From [Streptosporangium] indianense (GTDB lineage: Bacteria; Actinomycetota; Actinomycetes; Streptomycetales; Streptomycetaceae), in NCBI RefSeq assembly GCF_021474405.1, contig NZ_JAKEIO010000074.1, positions 1 through 36,339 of the forward strand: a stretch of DNA of 36,339 nt, read 5' to 3'. Positions 1-8,147 of the stretch are shown one piece after another. Every line of letters begins with the position of its first letter. Positions within the stretch are counted from its first letter, which is position 1. The notes under the pieces were generated by a model that was given only the letters and a program-made list of their open reading frames with translations, did not search any database and was not told where the DNA came from. The position numbers and the translations under genes were made by a program.

Positions 1-1
1 C

Positions 2-1750
2 ACAGACACCCCGGCCGCCCCCCGGAACGACCCGGCAGCGGCCCCGACCCCCTCGGCCGACACGTCACAGGCCCCACGGACGCCGGACGACGGGACTGCG
101 TCCGGCCGGACGCCGGACGGCCGGACACCGGACAGGCAGCCTCGGGACGGCTTGACGCCGAACGGCCGGACGCCGGACGAGCGGACTGGGGGCGACCAGA
201 CCCCGGACGAGCGGACTGGGGGCGACCAGACCCCGGACGTCCAGACCCCGGGCCACCAGACTCGGGACGTGCGGACCCCGGACGGGCAGACTCCGGGCGA
301 CCGGACTCCGGCCGGCCGGACGCCGGACGACGGCATCGCCCCCGCCTCCACGGAGCGCGAGCCGGCAGCGGACCCCGACTCCACCCCCACCGAGCGCGAC
401 ACACACCCCGACCGCGCCTACGCCGGCGGGCCGGACTCGGCGGCTTCCGCCGGTGCGCCCGAGGGGGACCGGCTGCGCAAGGCCCCTGCCCCGGGTCCTG
501 GTGATCACGGCGCCTCGGACTTGGGCCACTCCGACCCCCACGACGACCGCCCCCTCGCGCGCTCCGCCGACGGCAAGGGCCCCGCCCCCCAGCGGCCCGA
601 GCCCCGGGGCGGGCTGCTCATGGGGCGGCCCTTCGGGGTGCCCGTGTACGTCGCGCCGAGCTGGTTCCTCGTCGCCGCGCTGATCACCTGGGTGTTCGGC
701 GGCCAGCTGGAGCGCGTGCTGCCCGAGCTCGGCGCCGCCCGCTACCTGGTCTCCCTGTTCTTCGCGGTCGCCTTCTACGCCTCCGTCCTGGTGCACGAAC
801 TGGCCCACACGGTCGCCGCCCTCCGCTTCAAGCTCCCGGTCCGCCGCATCCAGCTCCAGTTCTTCGGCGGCGTCTCCGAGATCGAGAAGGAGGCCGAGAC
901 CCCCGGCCGCGAGTTCGTGCTGGCCTTCGTCGGGCCCCTGCTCTCCCTGGTCCTCGCCGGGATCTTCTACGCCGCCCTGCTGGCCGTGGAACCCGGCACC
1001 GTCCCGGGCGTCCTGCTTGCCGGCCTGATGATCTCCAACCTCATCGTGGCCGCGTTCAACCTGCTGCCCGGCCTGCCCCTCGACGGCGGCCGCATGCTCC
1101 GCGCCGTCGTCTGGAAGATCACCGGCAAGCCCATGAAGGGCACCATCGCCGCCGCCTGGGTCGGCCGCGCCCTCGCCGTCTCCGTCCTCATCGGACTGCC
1201 GCTTCTGACCCAGTCCGGCGCGCTCGGCACCGACGCAGTCGACAACGTCGGCATGGACACCGTCCTCGACGCCCTGCTCGCCGCCATCCTCGCCGCGATC
1301 ATCTGGACCGGCGCCGGCAACAGCCTGCGCATGGCCCGCCTGCGCGAGCACCTCCCCGAACTGCAGGCCCGCGCCCTCACCCGACGCGCCGTCCCCGTCG
1401 AGACCGACACCCCGCTCTCGGAGGCCCTGCGCCGCGCCAACGCCGCCGGCGCCCGCGCCCTGGTCGTCGTCGACGCCGACGGCCACCCCCTCTCCCTCGT
1501 CCGCGAGGCCGCCATCGTCGGCGTCCCCGAGCACCGCCGCCCCTGGGTCGCCGTCAGCGGCCTCGCCCAGGACCTCACCGACGGCATGCGCGTCTCGGCG
1601 GAACTGTCGGGCGAGGAACTCCTCGACGCCCTGCGCGCGACGCCCGCGACCGAGTACCTGGTCGTGGAGGAGACGGGGGAGATCTACGGCGTGCTGTCGG
1701 CGGCCGACGTGGAACGGGCCTTCGTGAAGGCGATGGCCAGGCCCAGCTGA
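2..1750 (+). CDS. Site-2 protease (M50 metalloprotease) with CBS domains, 5' partial
   Basis: This is an intramembrane zinc metalloprotease of the M50/S2P family. The reading frame is open to the left edge, so the true start probably lies outside the window; the first in-frame start-like codon is TTG 152, and the conserved core begins at an in-frame ATG at 620. Three parts are visible. First is a hydrophilic tail of about 150 residues built of Thr-Pro-Asp pentapeptides. Second is a multi-spanning membrane core with the zinc motif HELAH (first His at residue 215 counted from 152) and the second motif NLLPGLPLDGG (Asp311). Third, from about residue 415, is a C-terminal CBS-like pair. Members of this family cut membrane-bound substrates such as anti-sigma factors; the substrate here is unknown. 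The gene runs towards trmI, 39 bp away. The family call is firm; the start is not. Confidence 0.9.
   Translation, partial: TDTPAAPRNDPAAAPTPSADTSQAPRTPDDGTASGRTPDGRTPDRQPRDGLTPNGRTPDERTGGDQTPDERTGGDQTPDVQTPGHQTRDVRTPDGQTPGDRTPAGRTPDDGIAPASTEREPAADPDSTPTERDTHPDRAYAGGPDSAASAGAPEGDRLRKAPAPGPGDHGASDLGHSDPHDDRPLARSADGKGPAPQRPEPRGGLLMGRPFGVPVYVAPSWFLVAALITWVFGGQLERVLPELGAARYLVSLFFAVAFYASVLVHELAHTVAALRFKLPVRRIQLQFFGGVSEIEKEAETPGREFVLAFVGPLLSLVLAGIFYAALLAVEPGTVPGVLLAGLMISNLIVAAFNLLPGLPLDGGRMLRAVVWKITGKPMKGTIAAAWVGRALAVSVLIGLPLLTQSGALGTDAVDNVGMDTVLDALLAAILAAIIWTGAGNSLRMARLREHLPELQARALTRRAVPVETDTPLSEALRRANAAGARALVVVDADGHPLSLVREAAIVGVPEHRRPWVAVSGLAQDLTDGMRVSAELSGEELLDALRATPATEYLVVEETGEIYGVLSAADVERAFVKAMARPS
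65..340 (+). repeat. 15-nt-period coding repeat with an exact 30-bp tandem duplication
   Basis: The DNA encoding the protease tail repeats with a 15-nt period, giving pentapeptides of the form (D/G/V)(R/Q)T(P/G)(D/G), for example GRTPD, DQTPD and VQTPG. Within it, positions 173-202 are repeated exactly at 203-232, giving TPDERTGGDQ twice. The repeat keeps the reading frame throughout. Similar units (GRTPD, DRQPR) are already present from about position 65, so the array is longer than the exact duplication. Confidence 0.85.
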
Positions 1751-1777
1751 GTGGTCGGAGCCCCTCCCGGGGACCGG

Positions 1778-1790
1778 TAGGCTGGTCACA
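1778..1790 (+). promoter_or_regulatory. -10-like box placing trmI as a leaderless gene
   Basis: TAGGCT at 1778-1783 ends 6 nt before the trmI ATG at 1790. No Shine-Dalgarno-like purine run precedes the start. This is the geometry of a leaderless HrdB-type promoter. No good -35 hexamer was identified. Confidence 0.5.
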
Positions 1791-2692
1791 TGTCCGAACC
1801 GACCGGTGCCGCCCGCAGGCGCGGGCCCTTCAAGGTCGGGGACCAGGTTCAGCTGACCGACCCCAAGGGCCGCCACTACACGTTCACGCTCGAGGCCGGG
1901 AAGAACTTCCACACCCACAAGGGTTCCTTCCCCCACGACGAACTGATCGGCGCTCCCGAGGGCAGCGTTGTCCGCACCACGGGGAACGTCGCCTACCTCG
2001 CGCTGCGCCCCCTGCTCCCCGACTACGTCCTGTCCATGCCCCGCGGCGCCGCCGTGGTCTACCCCAAGGACGCGGGGCAGATCCTGGCCTTCGCCGACAT
2101 CTTCCCCGGCGCGCGCGTCGTGGAGGCGGGCGTGGGCTCCGGCTCGCTCAGCAGCTTCCTGCTGCGGGCCATCGGTGACCAGGGCATGCTGCACAGCTAC
2201 GAGCGCCGGGCGGACTTCGCCGAGATCGCCCAGGCGAACGTGGAGCGCTACTTCGGCGGCCCGCACCCCGCCTGGCAGCTCACCGTCGGCGACCTCCAGG
2301 ACAACCTGTCCGACGCCGACGTCGACCGCGTCATCCTGGACATGCTGGCTCCCTGGGAGTGCCTGGAGGCCGTCTCCAAGGCGCTCGTCCCCGGCGGCAT
2401 CCTGTGCTGCTACGTGGCGACCACCACCCAGCTGGCGCGGACCGTCGAGTCCATCCGCGAGATCGGCTGCTTCAACGAGCCGAGCGCCTGGGAGTCGATG
2501 ATCCGCAACTGGCACATCGAGGGCCTGGCCGTCCGCCCGGACCACCGGATGATCGGCCACACCGGCTTCCTGCTCACCGCCCGCCGCCTCGCCGACGGCG
2601 TCGAGCCGCCCATGCGCCGCCGCCGCCCCGCCAAGGGCGCGTACGGCGAGGACTACGCGGGTCCCAACGCCGACGGCGGCGCCGGCCGCTGA
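1790..2692 (+). CDS. trmI: tRNA (adenine-58-N1)-methyltransferase TrmI
   Basis: The enzyme transfers a methyl group from S-adenosylmethionine to N1 of A58 in the tRNA T-loop, as a cytosolic homotetramer. The 300-residue protein has the family layout: a small N-terminal beta domain (residues about 12-75, starting GPFKVGDQVQL) and a Rossmann methyltransferase domain with SAM motif I VVEAGVGSGSL (110-120) and motif IV VILDMLAPWE. The C-terminal tail is basic and disordered (MRRRRPAKG). The start at ATG 1790 has no ribosome binding site but lies just after a -10-like box. In mycobacteria trmI is also found near the proteasome genes, so its position next to arc is probably ancestral. The gene is followed by a strong palindrome. 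Confidence 0.95.
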   Translation: MSEPTGAARRRGPFKVGDQVQLTDPKGRHYTFTLEAGKNFHTHKGSFPHDELIGAPEGSVVRTTGNVAYLALRPLLPDYVLSMPRGAAVVYPKDAGQILAFADIFPGARVVEAGVGSGSLSSFLLRAIGDQGMLHSYERRADFAEIAQANVERYFGGPHPAWQLTVGDLQDNLSDADVDRVILDMLAPWECLEAVSKALVPGGILCCYVATTTQLARTVESIREIGCFNEPSAWESMIRNWHIEGLAVRPDHRMIGHTGFLLTARRLADGVEPPMRRRRPAKGAYGEDYAGPNADGGAGR

Positions 2693-3011
2693 GGCGGCCC
2701 GTCACCGCTTCCAACGCACCGGCGCCGTGCCGGAGTTCCCGGGTCCGTCCCGGGAACTCCGGCACGGCGCCCTTCCGTTGCCGCCCCCGGTCAACCCGCC
2801 TCCGACGCCGTTGACCTGCCGGGCAGGCCGTGACGGCCCCGGGCGGGTCGTAGCGCGGGCCCGGCCCCGTCGGTCCGCTGACACAGCGGCAGGAACCGTA
2901 ACCCTCCTGGCTTCCCCGGCGCACAAGATGCACACCCCGCCGTTCCCTCGCGCTGTGACGTGTGGCACCATGCTGGCCACCCCACCGGCACAGCCTCAGG
3001 AGACCCTCCTA
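2693..3011. other. Intergenic stretch between trmI and the secreted-protein gene
   Basis: About 320 bp without a convincing gene. It holds the 22-bp palindrome (2722-2770), then GC-rich sequence, and finally the AGGAG ribosome binding site (2998-3002) of the next gene. Open frames crossing it have no start with a ribosome binding site and no recognisable protein. An ATG at 2970 is in frame with the next gene but lacks a ribosome binding site. Confidence 0.6.
2722..2770. terminator. Perfect 22-bp inverted repeat, likely transcription terminator after trmI
   Basis: Positions 2722-2743 are the exact reverse complement of 2749-2770, with a 5-nt loop (TCCGT). The stem contains the core CCGGAGTTCCCGGG. 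No T-run follows, which is common for streptomycete terminators. It begins about 30 bp after the trmI stop codon. Confidence 0.8.
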
Positions 3012-3590
3012 GTGCAGTCTTCCGCCGTCCCGGAGCTCGCCCACACCCACACCCGCCCCATCCACTGGCTCGCCACCGCCACGGCCGTCGCCGGTGTCGT
3101 GGCCTTCTCCTCCGTCCTGCAGCCCGGCGCGGCGACGGCGGCCCAGCCCGCCGCTCCCCAGACCAAGAGCGCCCCGGCACACCTGACTCCGCCCGACCCG
3201 GCCGCGGTGGCGTTCCCCGTCGAGTGCGGCCCGGTCAAGGCCGTGGTGAAGAAGCGGGCCTCCGGAGACCTGGACGGCGACGGCCGGTCCGAAACGGTGG
3301 CCGTGGTCCACTGCGACTCCCCGATGGGCACCCCGCCGGACGGCGTGTACGTCGTGACCCGCGACGCCGACGGGGCCGAGCCGCGCGTCGTGGCGACTCT
3401 GCTCGATCCCAAGGACGGCACGACCGTCACCGACTTCGCCGTCTCGGACGGAGCCGTGAAGGCCACGCTCCTCGGCTACTCCTCGGCCGACGTGCCGCGT
3501 TGCTGCCCGGACGTGAAGAGCGACGTGAAATGGCGTTGGCACGACGGCTCGTTCGTCCGCTCGACGCCCGCCGGGGCGCGCAGCGTGTGA
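3012..3590 (+). CDS. Putative secreted protein with a calcium-loop-like motif
   Basis: I do not recognise a named family. The start chosen is GTG 3012, with AGGAG (2998-3002) nine bases upstream; this gives 192 residues. An upstream in-frame ATG at 2970 lacks a ribosome binding site. The N-terminus looks like a Sec signal peptide: a hydrophobic stretch at about residues 17-37 (WLATATAVAGVVAFSSVLQ) followed by AATAA, a possible cleavage site. The mature part has a D-x-D-G-D-G loop (GDLDGDGRSETV), as in FG-GAP or dockerin-like calcium sites, four cysteines including an adjacent pair (CC), and no obvious catalytic motif. It is convergent with the ferredoxin gene. Export is well supported; the function is unknown. 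Confidence 0.75.
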   Translation: MQSSAVPELAHTHTRPIHWLATATAVAGVVAFSSVLQPGAATAAQPAAPQTKSAPAHLTPPDPAAVAFPVECGPVKAVVKKRASGDLDGDGRSETVAVVHCDSPMGTPPDGVYVVTRDADGAEPRVVATLLDPKDGTTVTDFAVSDGAVKATLLGYSSADVPRCCPDVKSDVKWRWHDGSFVRSTPAGARSV

Positions 3591-3649
3591 GGCGTATGCG
3601 ACGCCGCGTGTGAGATATCAGACAGTAGTAACGGTACGTGGAGAAGTGG

Positions 3650-3955
3650 TCACTCCGCGTCCGGTCCGTAGACCTCGGCCCTGTCCGAAACCCGCCGTAC
3701 GTGGATGCACTCGCCCGGACACTCCTTCGCGGAGTCGATCACGTCCGTGAGAAGCGGCAGCGGAACGGGCGTTGTCGCTCCCTTGTCCTGGAGCAACTCG
3801 TCGTCGGCGCTCTTCACATAGGCCAGACCGTCGATGTCCAGCTCGAACACCTCGGGCGCGTACTGGGCGCAGATGCCGTCACCGGTACACAGGTCCTGGT
3901 CGATCCAGACCTCCAGCTCCTCGCCCGCTGCCCCGGCCACCTGCTGCACGCTCAT
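3650..3955 (-). CDS. Small ferredoxin with four cysteines
   Basis: A 101-residue electron carrier. It begins MSVQQVAG and has an acidic body with Cys23-x5-Cys29 (CTGDGIC) followed by APEVFELD, which is the signature of streptomycete [3Fe-4S] ferredoxins. Near the C-terminus is Cys79-Pro-Gly-Glu-Cys83. Classic [3Fe-4S] members have one Cys in that CP motif; here a fourth Cys lies four residues later. About 25 extra residues also separate the two halves. The ribosome binding site (AGGAG read on the reverse strand) sits close before ATG 3955. The gene is divergent from arc, so the 245 bp between them must carry both promoters. The partner enzyme is unknown. Nothing shows that it serves the P450 at 27342. 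Confidence 0.9.
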   Translation of the reverse strand: MSVQQVAGAAGEELEVWIDQDLCTGDGICAQYAPEVFELDIDGLAYVKSADDELLQDKGATTPVPLPLLTDVIDSAKECPGECIHVRRVSDRAEVYGPDAE

Positions 3956-4134
3956 CTCTCCTGCCGTTTCTCCGCCGAGCCGTATCGGGAATCCGGCCAG
4001 CTCCGGCGGGTGTTGAACAGTTCGACCCTACCTCCGGCTGGGTTCCAATCATGTTCGCTGGGTATTCCCCTGGCGTGAGGGAGAGCGCAAGGGTGAAGAT
4101 CGGACACACCCCGACCGTCTTTGTGATCTAGGGG

Positions 4135-4199
4135 TTTCAATCGACACCCGCCCAGGTAGGGTCTGGAAGCGTCCAGCTCCCCTTGGAGGAGGTGAGGAC
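4135..4199 (+). promoter_or_regulatory. Probable arc promoter and ribosome binding site
   Basis: TTTCAA (4135-4140), a 16-bp spacer and TAGGGT (4157-4162) form a plausible sigma-70-type promoter. It is followed by GGAGGAGG (4185-4192) before the GTG start at 4201. The purine run decides the start codon. Confidence 0.5.
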
Positions 4200-4200
4200 C

Positions 4201-5967
4201 GTGGCAGCCCACGACGACGACATGAACCGCGGCATCCGCCCGGGACGCGGGTCCGACGACCCGGCCGGGCAGATCGCCTACCTTGAGCAGGAGATCGCCG
4301 TCCTGCGGCGCAAGCTCGCCGACTCTCCGCGACACACGAGGATTCTCGAAGAGCGGATCGTCGAGCTGCAGACCAATCTGGCCGGCGTGTCCGCGCAGAA
4401 CGAACGACTCGCCAACACGCTCCGTGAGGCCCGGGACCAGATCGTGGCCCTCAAGGAGGAAGTCGACCGGCTCGCGCAGCCGCCGGCCGGCTTCGGGGTC
4501 TTCCTGACGGCGAACGAGGACGGCACCGCCGACATCTTCACCGGCGGCCGCAAGCTCAGGGTGAACGTCAGCCCCAGCGTCGAGCTCGACGAGCTCCGGC
4601 GCGGCCAGGAAGTAATGCTCAACGAAGCGCTCAACGTGGTCGAGGCCATGGAGTTCGAGCGCGTCGGTGACATCGTCACCCTCAAGGAGATCCTCGAGGA
4701 CGGCGAGCGGGCCCTCGTGCTCGGTCACACCGACGAGGAGCGGGTGGTACGGCTCGCCGAGCCACTGCTGGACGTGAACATCCGGCCCGGTGACGCCCTG
4801 CTGCTCGAACCCCGCTCGGGTTACGTCTACGAGATCGTCCCGAAGAGCGAGGTCGAGGAACTCGTCCTCGAAGAGGTCCCCGACATCGGCTACGAGCAGA
4901 TCGGCGGTCTCGGCGGCCAGATCGAGGCCATCCGCGACGCGGTCGAGCTGCCGTACCTCTACCCCGACCTGTTCAAGGAGCACGAACTGCGGCCGCCCAA
5001 GGGTGTCCTGCTGTACGGGCCTCCCGGATGCGGCAAGACGCTCATCGCCAAGGCCGTGGCCAACTCACTGGCCAAGAAGGTCGCCGAGGTGACCGGCCAG
5101 GCCGCAGGCAAGAGCTTCTTCCTCAACATCAAGGGCCCCGAGCTCCTGAACAAGTACGTCGGTGAGACGGAGCGGCAGATCCGCCTCGTCTTCCAGCGGG
5201 CCCGTGAGAAGGCCAGCGAGGGCACACCCGTCATCGTCTTCTTCGACGAGATGGAGTCCCTCTTCCGCACCCGTGGCTCCGGTGTCAGCTCGGACGTGGA
5301 GAACACCATCGTCCCCCAGCTGCTCGCCGAGATCGACGGTGTGGAGGGCCTGCAGAACGTGGTCGTGATCGGCGCCTCCAATCGCGAGGACATGATCGAC
5401 CCCGCCATCCTGCGGCCCGGCCGGCTCGACGTGAAGATCAAGATCGAGCGTCCGGACGCCGAGGCGGCCAAGGACATCTTCGGCAAGTACCTCACCGAGC
5501 GCCTCCCGCTGCACTCCGACGACCTCGCCGAGCACAGCGGCTCCAAGGCCACCACCGTCCAGAGCATGATCCAGACGGCCGTGGAGCAGATGTACGCCGA
5601 GTCCGAGGAGAACCGCTTCCTGGAGGTCACCTACGCCAACGGTGACAAGGAAGTCCTCTACTTCAAGGACTTCAACTCCGGCGCCATGATCGAGAACATC
5701 GTGGGCCGTGCCAAGAAGATGGCGATCAAGGACTTCCTCGAGAAGAACCAGAAGGGCCTCCGCGTCTCCCACCTCCTCCAGGCCTGCGTGGACGAGTTCA
5801 AGGAGAATGAGGACCTGCCGAACACCACCAACCCGGACGACTGGGCCCGGATCTCCGGAAAGAAGGGCGAGCGGATCGTGTACATCCGTACGCTCATCAC
5901 CGGAAAGCAGGGTGCGGACACCGGACGCTCCATCGACACGGTGGCGAATACCGGCCAGTACCTGTAA
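4201..5967 (+). CDS. arc: Proteasome-associated AAA ATPase ARC (Mpa)
   Basis: A hexameric ring ATPase that recognises Pup-tagged proteins, unfolds them and feeds them into the 20S core. The product is 588 residues from GTG 4201, the usual length. Domain order: an N-terminal coiled coil (about residues 18-92, IAYLEQEIAVLRRKL onwards) that binds Pup; an interdomain made of OB folds (about 93-220); and an AAA+ domain with Walker A GPPGCGKT (273-280), Walker B VIVFFDE (Asp349-Glu350) and a C-terminal helical part. The last residues are GQYL, the family's C-terminal motif that docks on the alpha ring, so the protein appears fully functional. It is monocistronic by appearance: own promoter upstream, intrinsic terminator downstream. 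Dop, Pup and the proteasome subunits follow. Confidence 0.97.
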   Translation: MAAHDDDMNRGIRPGRGSDDPAGQIAYLEQEIAVLRRKLADSPRHTRILEERIVELQTNLAGVSAQNERLANTLREARDQIVALKEEVDRLAQPPAGFGVFLTANEDGTADIFTGGRKLRVNVSPSVELDELRRGQEVMLNEALNVVEAMEFERVGDIVTLKEILEDGERALVLGHTDEERVVRLAEPLLDVNIRPGDALLLEPRSGYVYEIVPKSEVEELVLEEVPDIGYEQIGGLGGQIEAIRDAVELPYLYPDLFKEHELRPPKGVLLYGPPGCGKTLIAKAVANSLAKKVAEVTGQAAGKSFFLNIKGPELLNKYVGETERQIRLVFQRAREKASEGTPVIVFFDEMESLFRTRGSGVSSDVENTIVPQLLAEIDGVEGLQNVVVIGASNREDMIDPAILRPGRLDVKIKIERPDAEAAKDIFGKYLTERLPLHSDDLAEHSGSKATTVQSMIQTAVEQMYAESEENRFLEVTYANGDKEVLYFKDFNSGAMIENIVGRAKKMAIKDFLEKNQKGLRVSHLLQACVDEFKENEDLPNTTNPDDWARISGKKGERIVYIRTLITGKQGADTGRSIDTVANTGQYL

Positions 5968-5976
5968 AAGGCAGGG

Positions 5977-6021
5977 CGGCTGCGGGTGCCCTCGGCGGGT
6001 ACCCGCAGCCGACTGTTTTCC
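5977..6021 (+). terminator. Intrinsic terminator after arc
   Basis: A 15-bp stem (5977-5991 with 5997-6011, one G/T-type mismatch, 5-nt loop TCGGC) is followed by ACTGTTTTCC. It begins 9 bp after the arc stop codon. Confidence 0.88.
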
Positions 6022-6080
6022 GGGCCACGGCTGGAGCAACGCAATGACGCAAATGATCTCCCCACCAGCGCAAAGGCGTT

Positions 6081-6086
6081 CTAGGC
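6081..6086 (+). promoter_or_regulatory. Possible dop -10 box
   Basis: TAGGCT at 6081-6086 lies in the arc-dop gap about 115 bp before the dop start. Just upstream are three GCAA-containing motifs (about 6041, 6048 and 6068). No convincing -35 was found. Confidence 0.35.
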
Positions 6087-6201
6087 TCTTGCGTACCGCC
6101 GAGTCGCGCAGTGCGGGGACGGGCACCGCACACGCAACCGAGCGCCAGCGGTATCTGAGTGGCGCCCACGACCGAGGGTGCCGCCGGGCAAGGAGGGCCG
6201 C

Positions 6202-7713
6202 ATGACCGTACGGCGAGTAATGGGCATCGAGACGGAGTACGGGATCTCCGTCCCCGGCCACCCCAACGCCAATGCCATGCTCACCTCGTCCCAGATCGTG
6301 AACGCCTACGCGGCGGCGATGCACCGGGCCCGGCGGGCTCGCTGGGACTTCGAGGAGGAGAACCCGCTGCGGGACGCGCGAGGCTTCGACCTCGCCCGCG
6401 AGGCCGCCGACTCCAGCCAGCTCACCGACGAGGACATCGGCCTGGCCAACGTGATCCTCACCAATGGTGCGCGGCTCTACGTCGACCACGCGCACCCCGA
6501 GTACAGCTCCCCCGAGGTGACCAATCCCCGGGACGCCGTCCTCTGGGACAAGGCCGGCGAGCGGATCATGGCGGAGGCCGCGGAACGGGCCGCGCAGCTG
6601 CCCGGTGCCCAGCCGATCCACCTGTACAAGAACAACACCGACAACAAGGGCGCGTCCTACGGTACGCACGAGAACTACCTGATGAAGCGGGAGACCCCCT
6701 TCTCGGACATCGTGCGCCACCTGACGCCGTTCTTCGTCTCCCGTCAGGTCTTCGCCGGAGCGGGCCGCGTCGGCATCGGCCAGGACGGGCACGAGCACGG
6801 CTTCCAGCTCAGCCAGCGAGCCGACTACTTCGAGGTCGAGGTCGGCCTCGAGACGACGCTCAAGCGCCCGATCATCAACACCCGCGACGAGCCGCACGCG
6901 GACGCCGAGAAGTACCGGCGGCTGCATGTGATCATCGGCGACGCGAACCTGTCGGAGATCTCGACCTACCTCAAGCTGGGCACGACCTCGCTGGTGCTGT
7001 CGATGATCGAGGACGGCTTCATCGCCGTCGACCTGGCCGTCGACCAGCCCGTCCGCACCCTCCACCAGGTCTCGCACGACCCGTCCCTCAAGCGCGTCAT
7101 CACGCTGCGCAGCGGCCGTACGCTCACGGCGGTCCAGTTGCAGATGGAGTACTACGAGCTGGCGCGCAAGTACGTGGAGGAGCGCTACGGCGCCGACGCG
7201 GACGAGCAGACCAAGGACGTCCTGTCGCGCTGGGAGGACACCCTCACCCGTCTGGAGCACGACCCGATGAGCCTGGCCGGAGAGCTGGACTGGGTCGCCA
7301 AGCGGGAGCTCATGGAGGGCTACCGGCGCCGGGACAGCCTCGACTGGGACGCGGCGCGCCTGCACCTGGTCGACCTCCAGTACGCCGACGTACGGCCCGA
7401 GAAGGGCCTGTACAACCGTCTGGTGGCCCGCGGGCGCATGAAGCGGCTGCTGACCGACGCGGACGTGGAGCGGGCCCGTACGACGCCACCGGAGGACACG
7501 CGGGCCTACTTCCGCGGCCGCTGCCTGGAGCAGTACGCGGACGACGTCGCGGCGGCCTCCTGGGACTCGGTGATCTTCGATCTGCCCGGCCGGGACTCGC
7601 TGCAACGGGTCCCAACCCTGGAACCGCTTCGCGGAACGCGTAATCACGTCAAGGAGCTCCTGGACCGCTGCCGCACCGCGGAAGACCTGGTCAGGGTCCT
7701 GTCCGGGGGGTGA
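6202..7713 (+). CDS. dop: Pup deamidase/depupylase Dop
   Basis: The enzyme converts the C-terminal Gln of Pup to Glu, so that PafA can ligate it, and also removes Pup from substrates. The start ATG 6202 has AGGAGG at 6191-6196 and gives 503 residues starting MTVRRVMGIETEYG. It is a glutamine-synthetase-like fold. The ATP-binding glutamates are in GIETEYG, and the catalytic Asp95 is in RLYVDHAHPEYS. Compared with the PafA in this window, the N-terminal region carries an extra stretch of about 40 residues (roughly 42-80), the so-called Dop loop; this is what tells the two paralogues apart. LYKNNTDNKG and PIINTRDEPHAD are shared with PafA. Its pup substrate gene is 178 bp downstream. Confidence 0.96.
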   Translation: MTVRRVMGIETEYGISVPGHPNANAMLTSSQIVNAYAAAMHRARRARWDFEEENPLRDARGFDLAREAADSSQLTDEDIGLANVILTNGARLYVDHAHPEYSSPEVTNPRDAVLWDKAGERIMAEAAERAAQLPGAQPIHLYKNNTDNKGASYGTHENYLMKRETPFSDIVRHLTPFFVSRQVFAGAGRVGIGQDGHEHGFQLSQRADYFEVEVGLETTLKRPIINTRDEPHADAEKYRRLHVIIGDANLSEISTYLKLGTTSLVLSMIEDGFIAVDLAVDQPVRTLHQVSHDPSLKRVITLRSGRTLTAVQLQMEYYELARKYVEERYGADADEQTKDVLSRWEDTLTRLEHDPMSLAGELDWVAKRELMEGYRRRDSLDWDAARLHLVDLQYADVRPEKGLYNRLVARGRMKRLLTDADVERARTTPPEDTRAYFRGRCLEQYADDVAAASWDSVIFDLPGRDSLQRVPTLEPLRGTRNHVKELLDRCRTAEDLVRVLSGG

Positions 7714-7834
7714 GCGCAGATCGCGGGTACTCGGGAGGGGCCCGCCGGACAGGGTGGAAAATCCCTGGTCCGGGAATCATCGAGGTGGTCCCCGTACGTT
7801 GGAGCAACTGCGGGGCCATGGTCAGATCCGGCGA

Positions 7835-7844
7835 GTAGGGTCTG
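7835..7844 (+). promoter_or_regulatory. TAGGGTCTG box upstream of pup
   Basis: GTAGGGTCTG (TAGGGT at 7836-7841) lies about 50 bp before the pup start and matches the box before arc. It would serve as a -10. No clear -35 is visible. Confidence 0.4.
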
Positions 7845-7891
7845 ATCTTGACCGAGCAACTGTGTCGGGCGAACCGAGCGGGGTGAGGGAT

Positions 7892-8110
7892 ATGGCGACC
7901 AAGGACACCGGCGGCGGACAGCAGAAGGCCACCCGGTCCACCGAGGAGGTCGAGGAGCAGGCGGCGGAGACGCAGGCTTCGGAGGACCTCAAGGAGCGTC
8001 AGGAGAAGCTGAGCGACGACGTGGACTCGGTCCTGGACGAGATCGACGACGTACTTGAGGAGAACGCCGAGGACTTCGTGCGGTCCTTCGTTCAAAAGGG
8101 TGGCCAGTAA
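7892..8110 (+). CDS. pup: Prokaryotic ubiquitin-like protein Pup
   Basis: The small protein tag for proteasomal degradation, 72 residues from ATG 7892 with a GTGAGGGA ribosome binding site. The sequence is strongly acidic and mostly disordered. The central helix-forming part (ERQEKLSDDVDSVLDEI) binds the Arc coiled coil, and the conserved end is EENAEDFVRSFVQKGGQ. The terminal residue is Gln, so Dop must deamidate it before PafA can form an isopeptide bond with a substrate lysine. The N-terminus has a GGG run that favours threading into the proteasome. It lies between dop and the core subunit genes. Confidence 0.97.
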   Translation: MATKDTGGGQQKATRSTEEVEEQAAETQASEDLKERQEKLSDDVDSVLDEIDDVLEENAEDFVRSFVQKGGQ

Positions 8111-8147
8111 GGCGCATCTGCCTTCATTCCGAAGGTGAACGGAGTGC

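Noticed and set aside
173..232. Tandem 30-bp repeat considered as a CRISPR-like array
   Set aside because: The units abut without spacers and stay in the protease reading frame.
65..2560. A long reverse-strand open frame across the protease and trmI
   Set aside because: It covers two unrelated real genes, has repetitive composition and no recognisable domain.
3650..3955. The ferredoxin as electron donor of the conservon P450
   Set aside because: It lies 23 kb away with no shared regulation seen; the link would be guesswork.
3956..4200. A further small gene between ferredoxin and arc
   Set aside because: Open frames there lack a ribosome binding site and cross the arc promoter.
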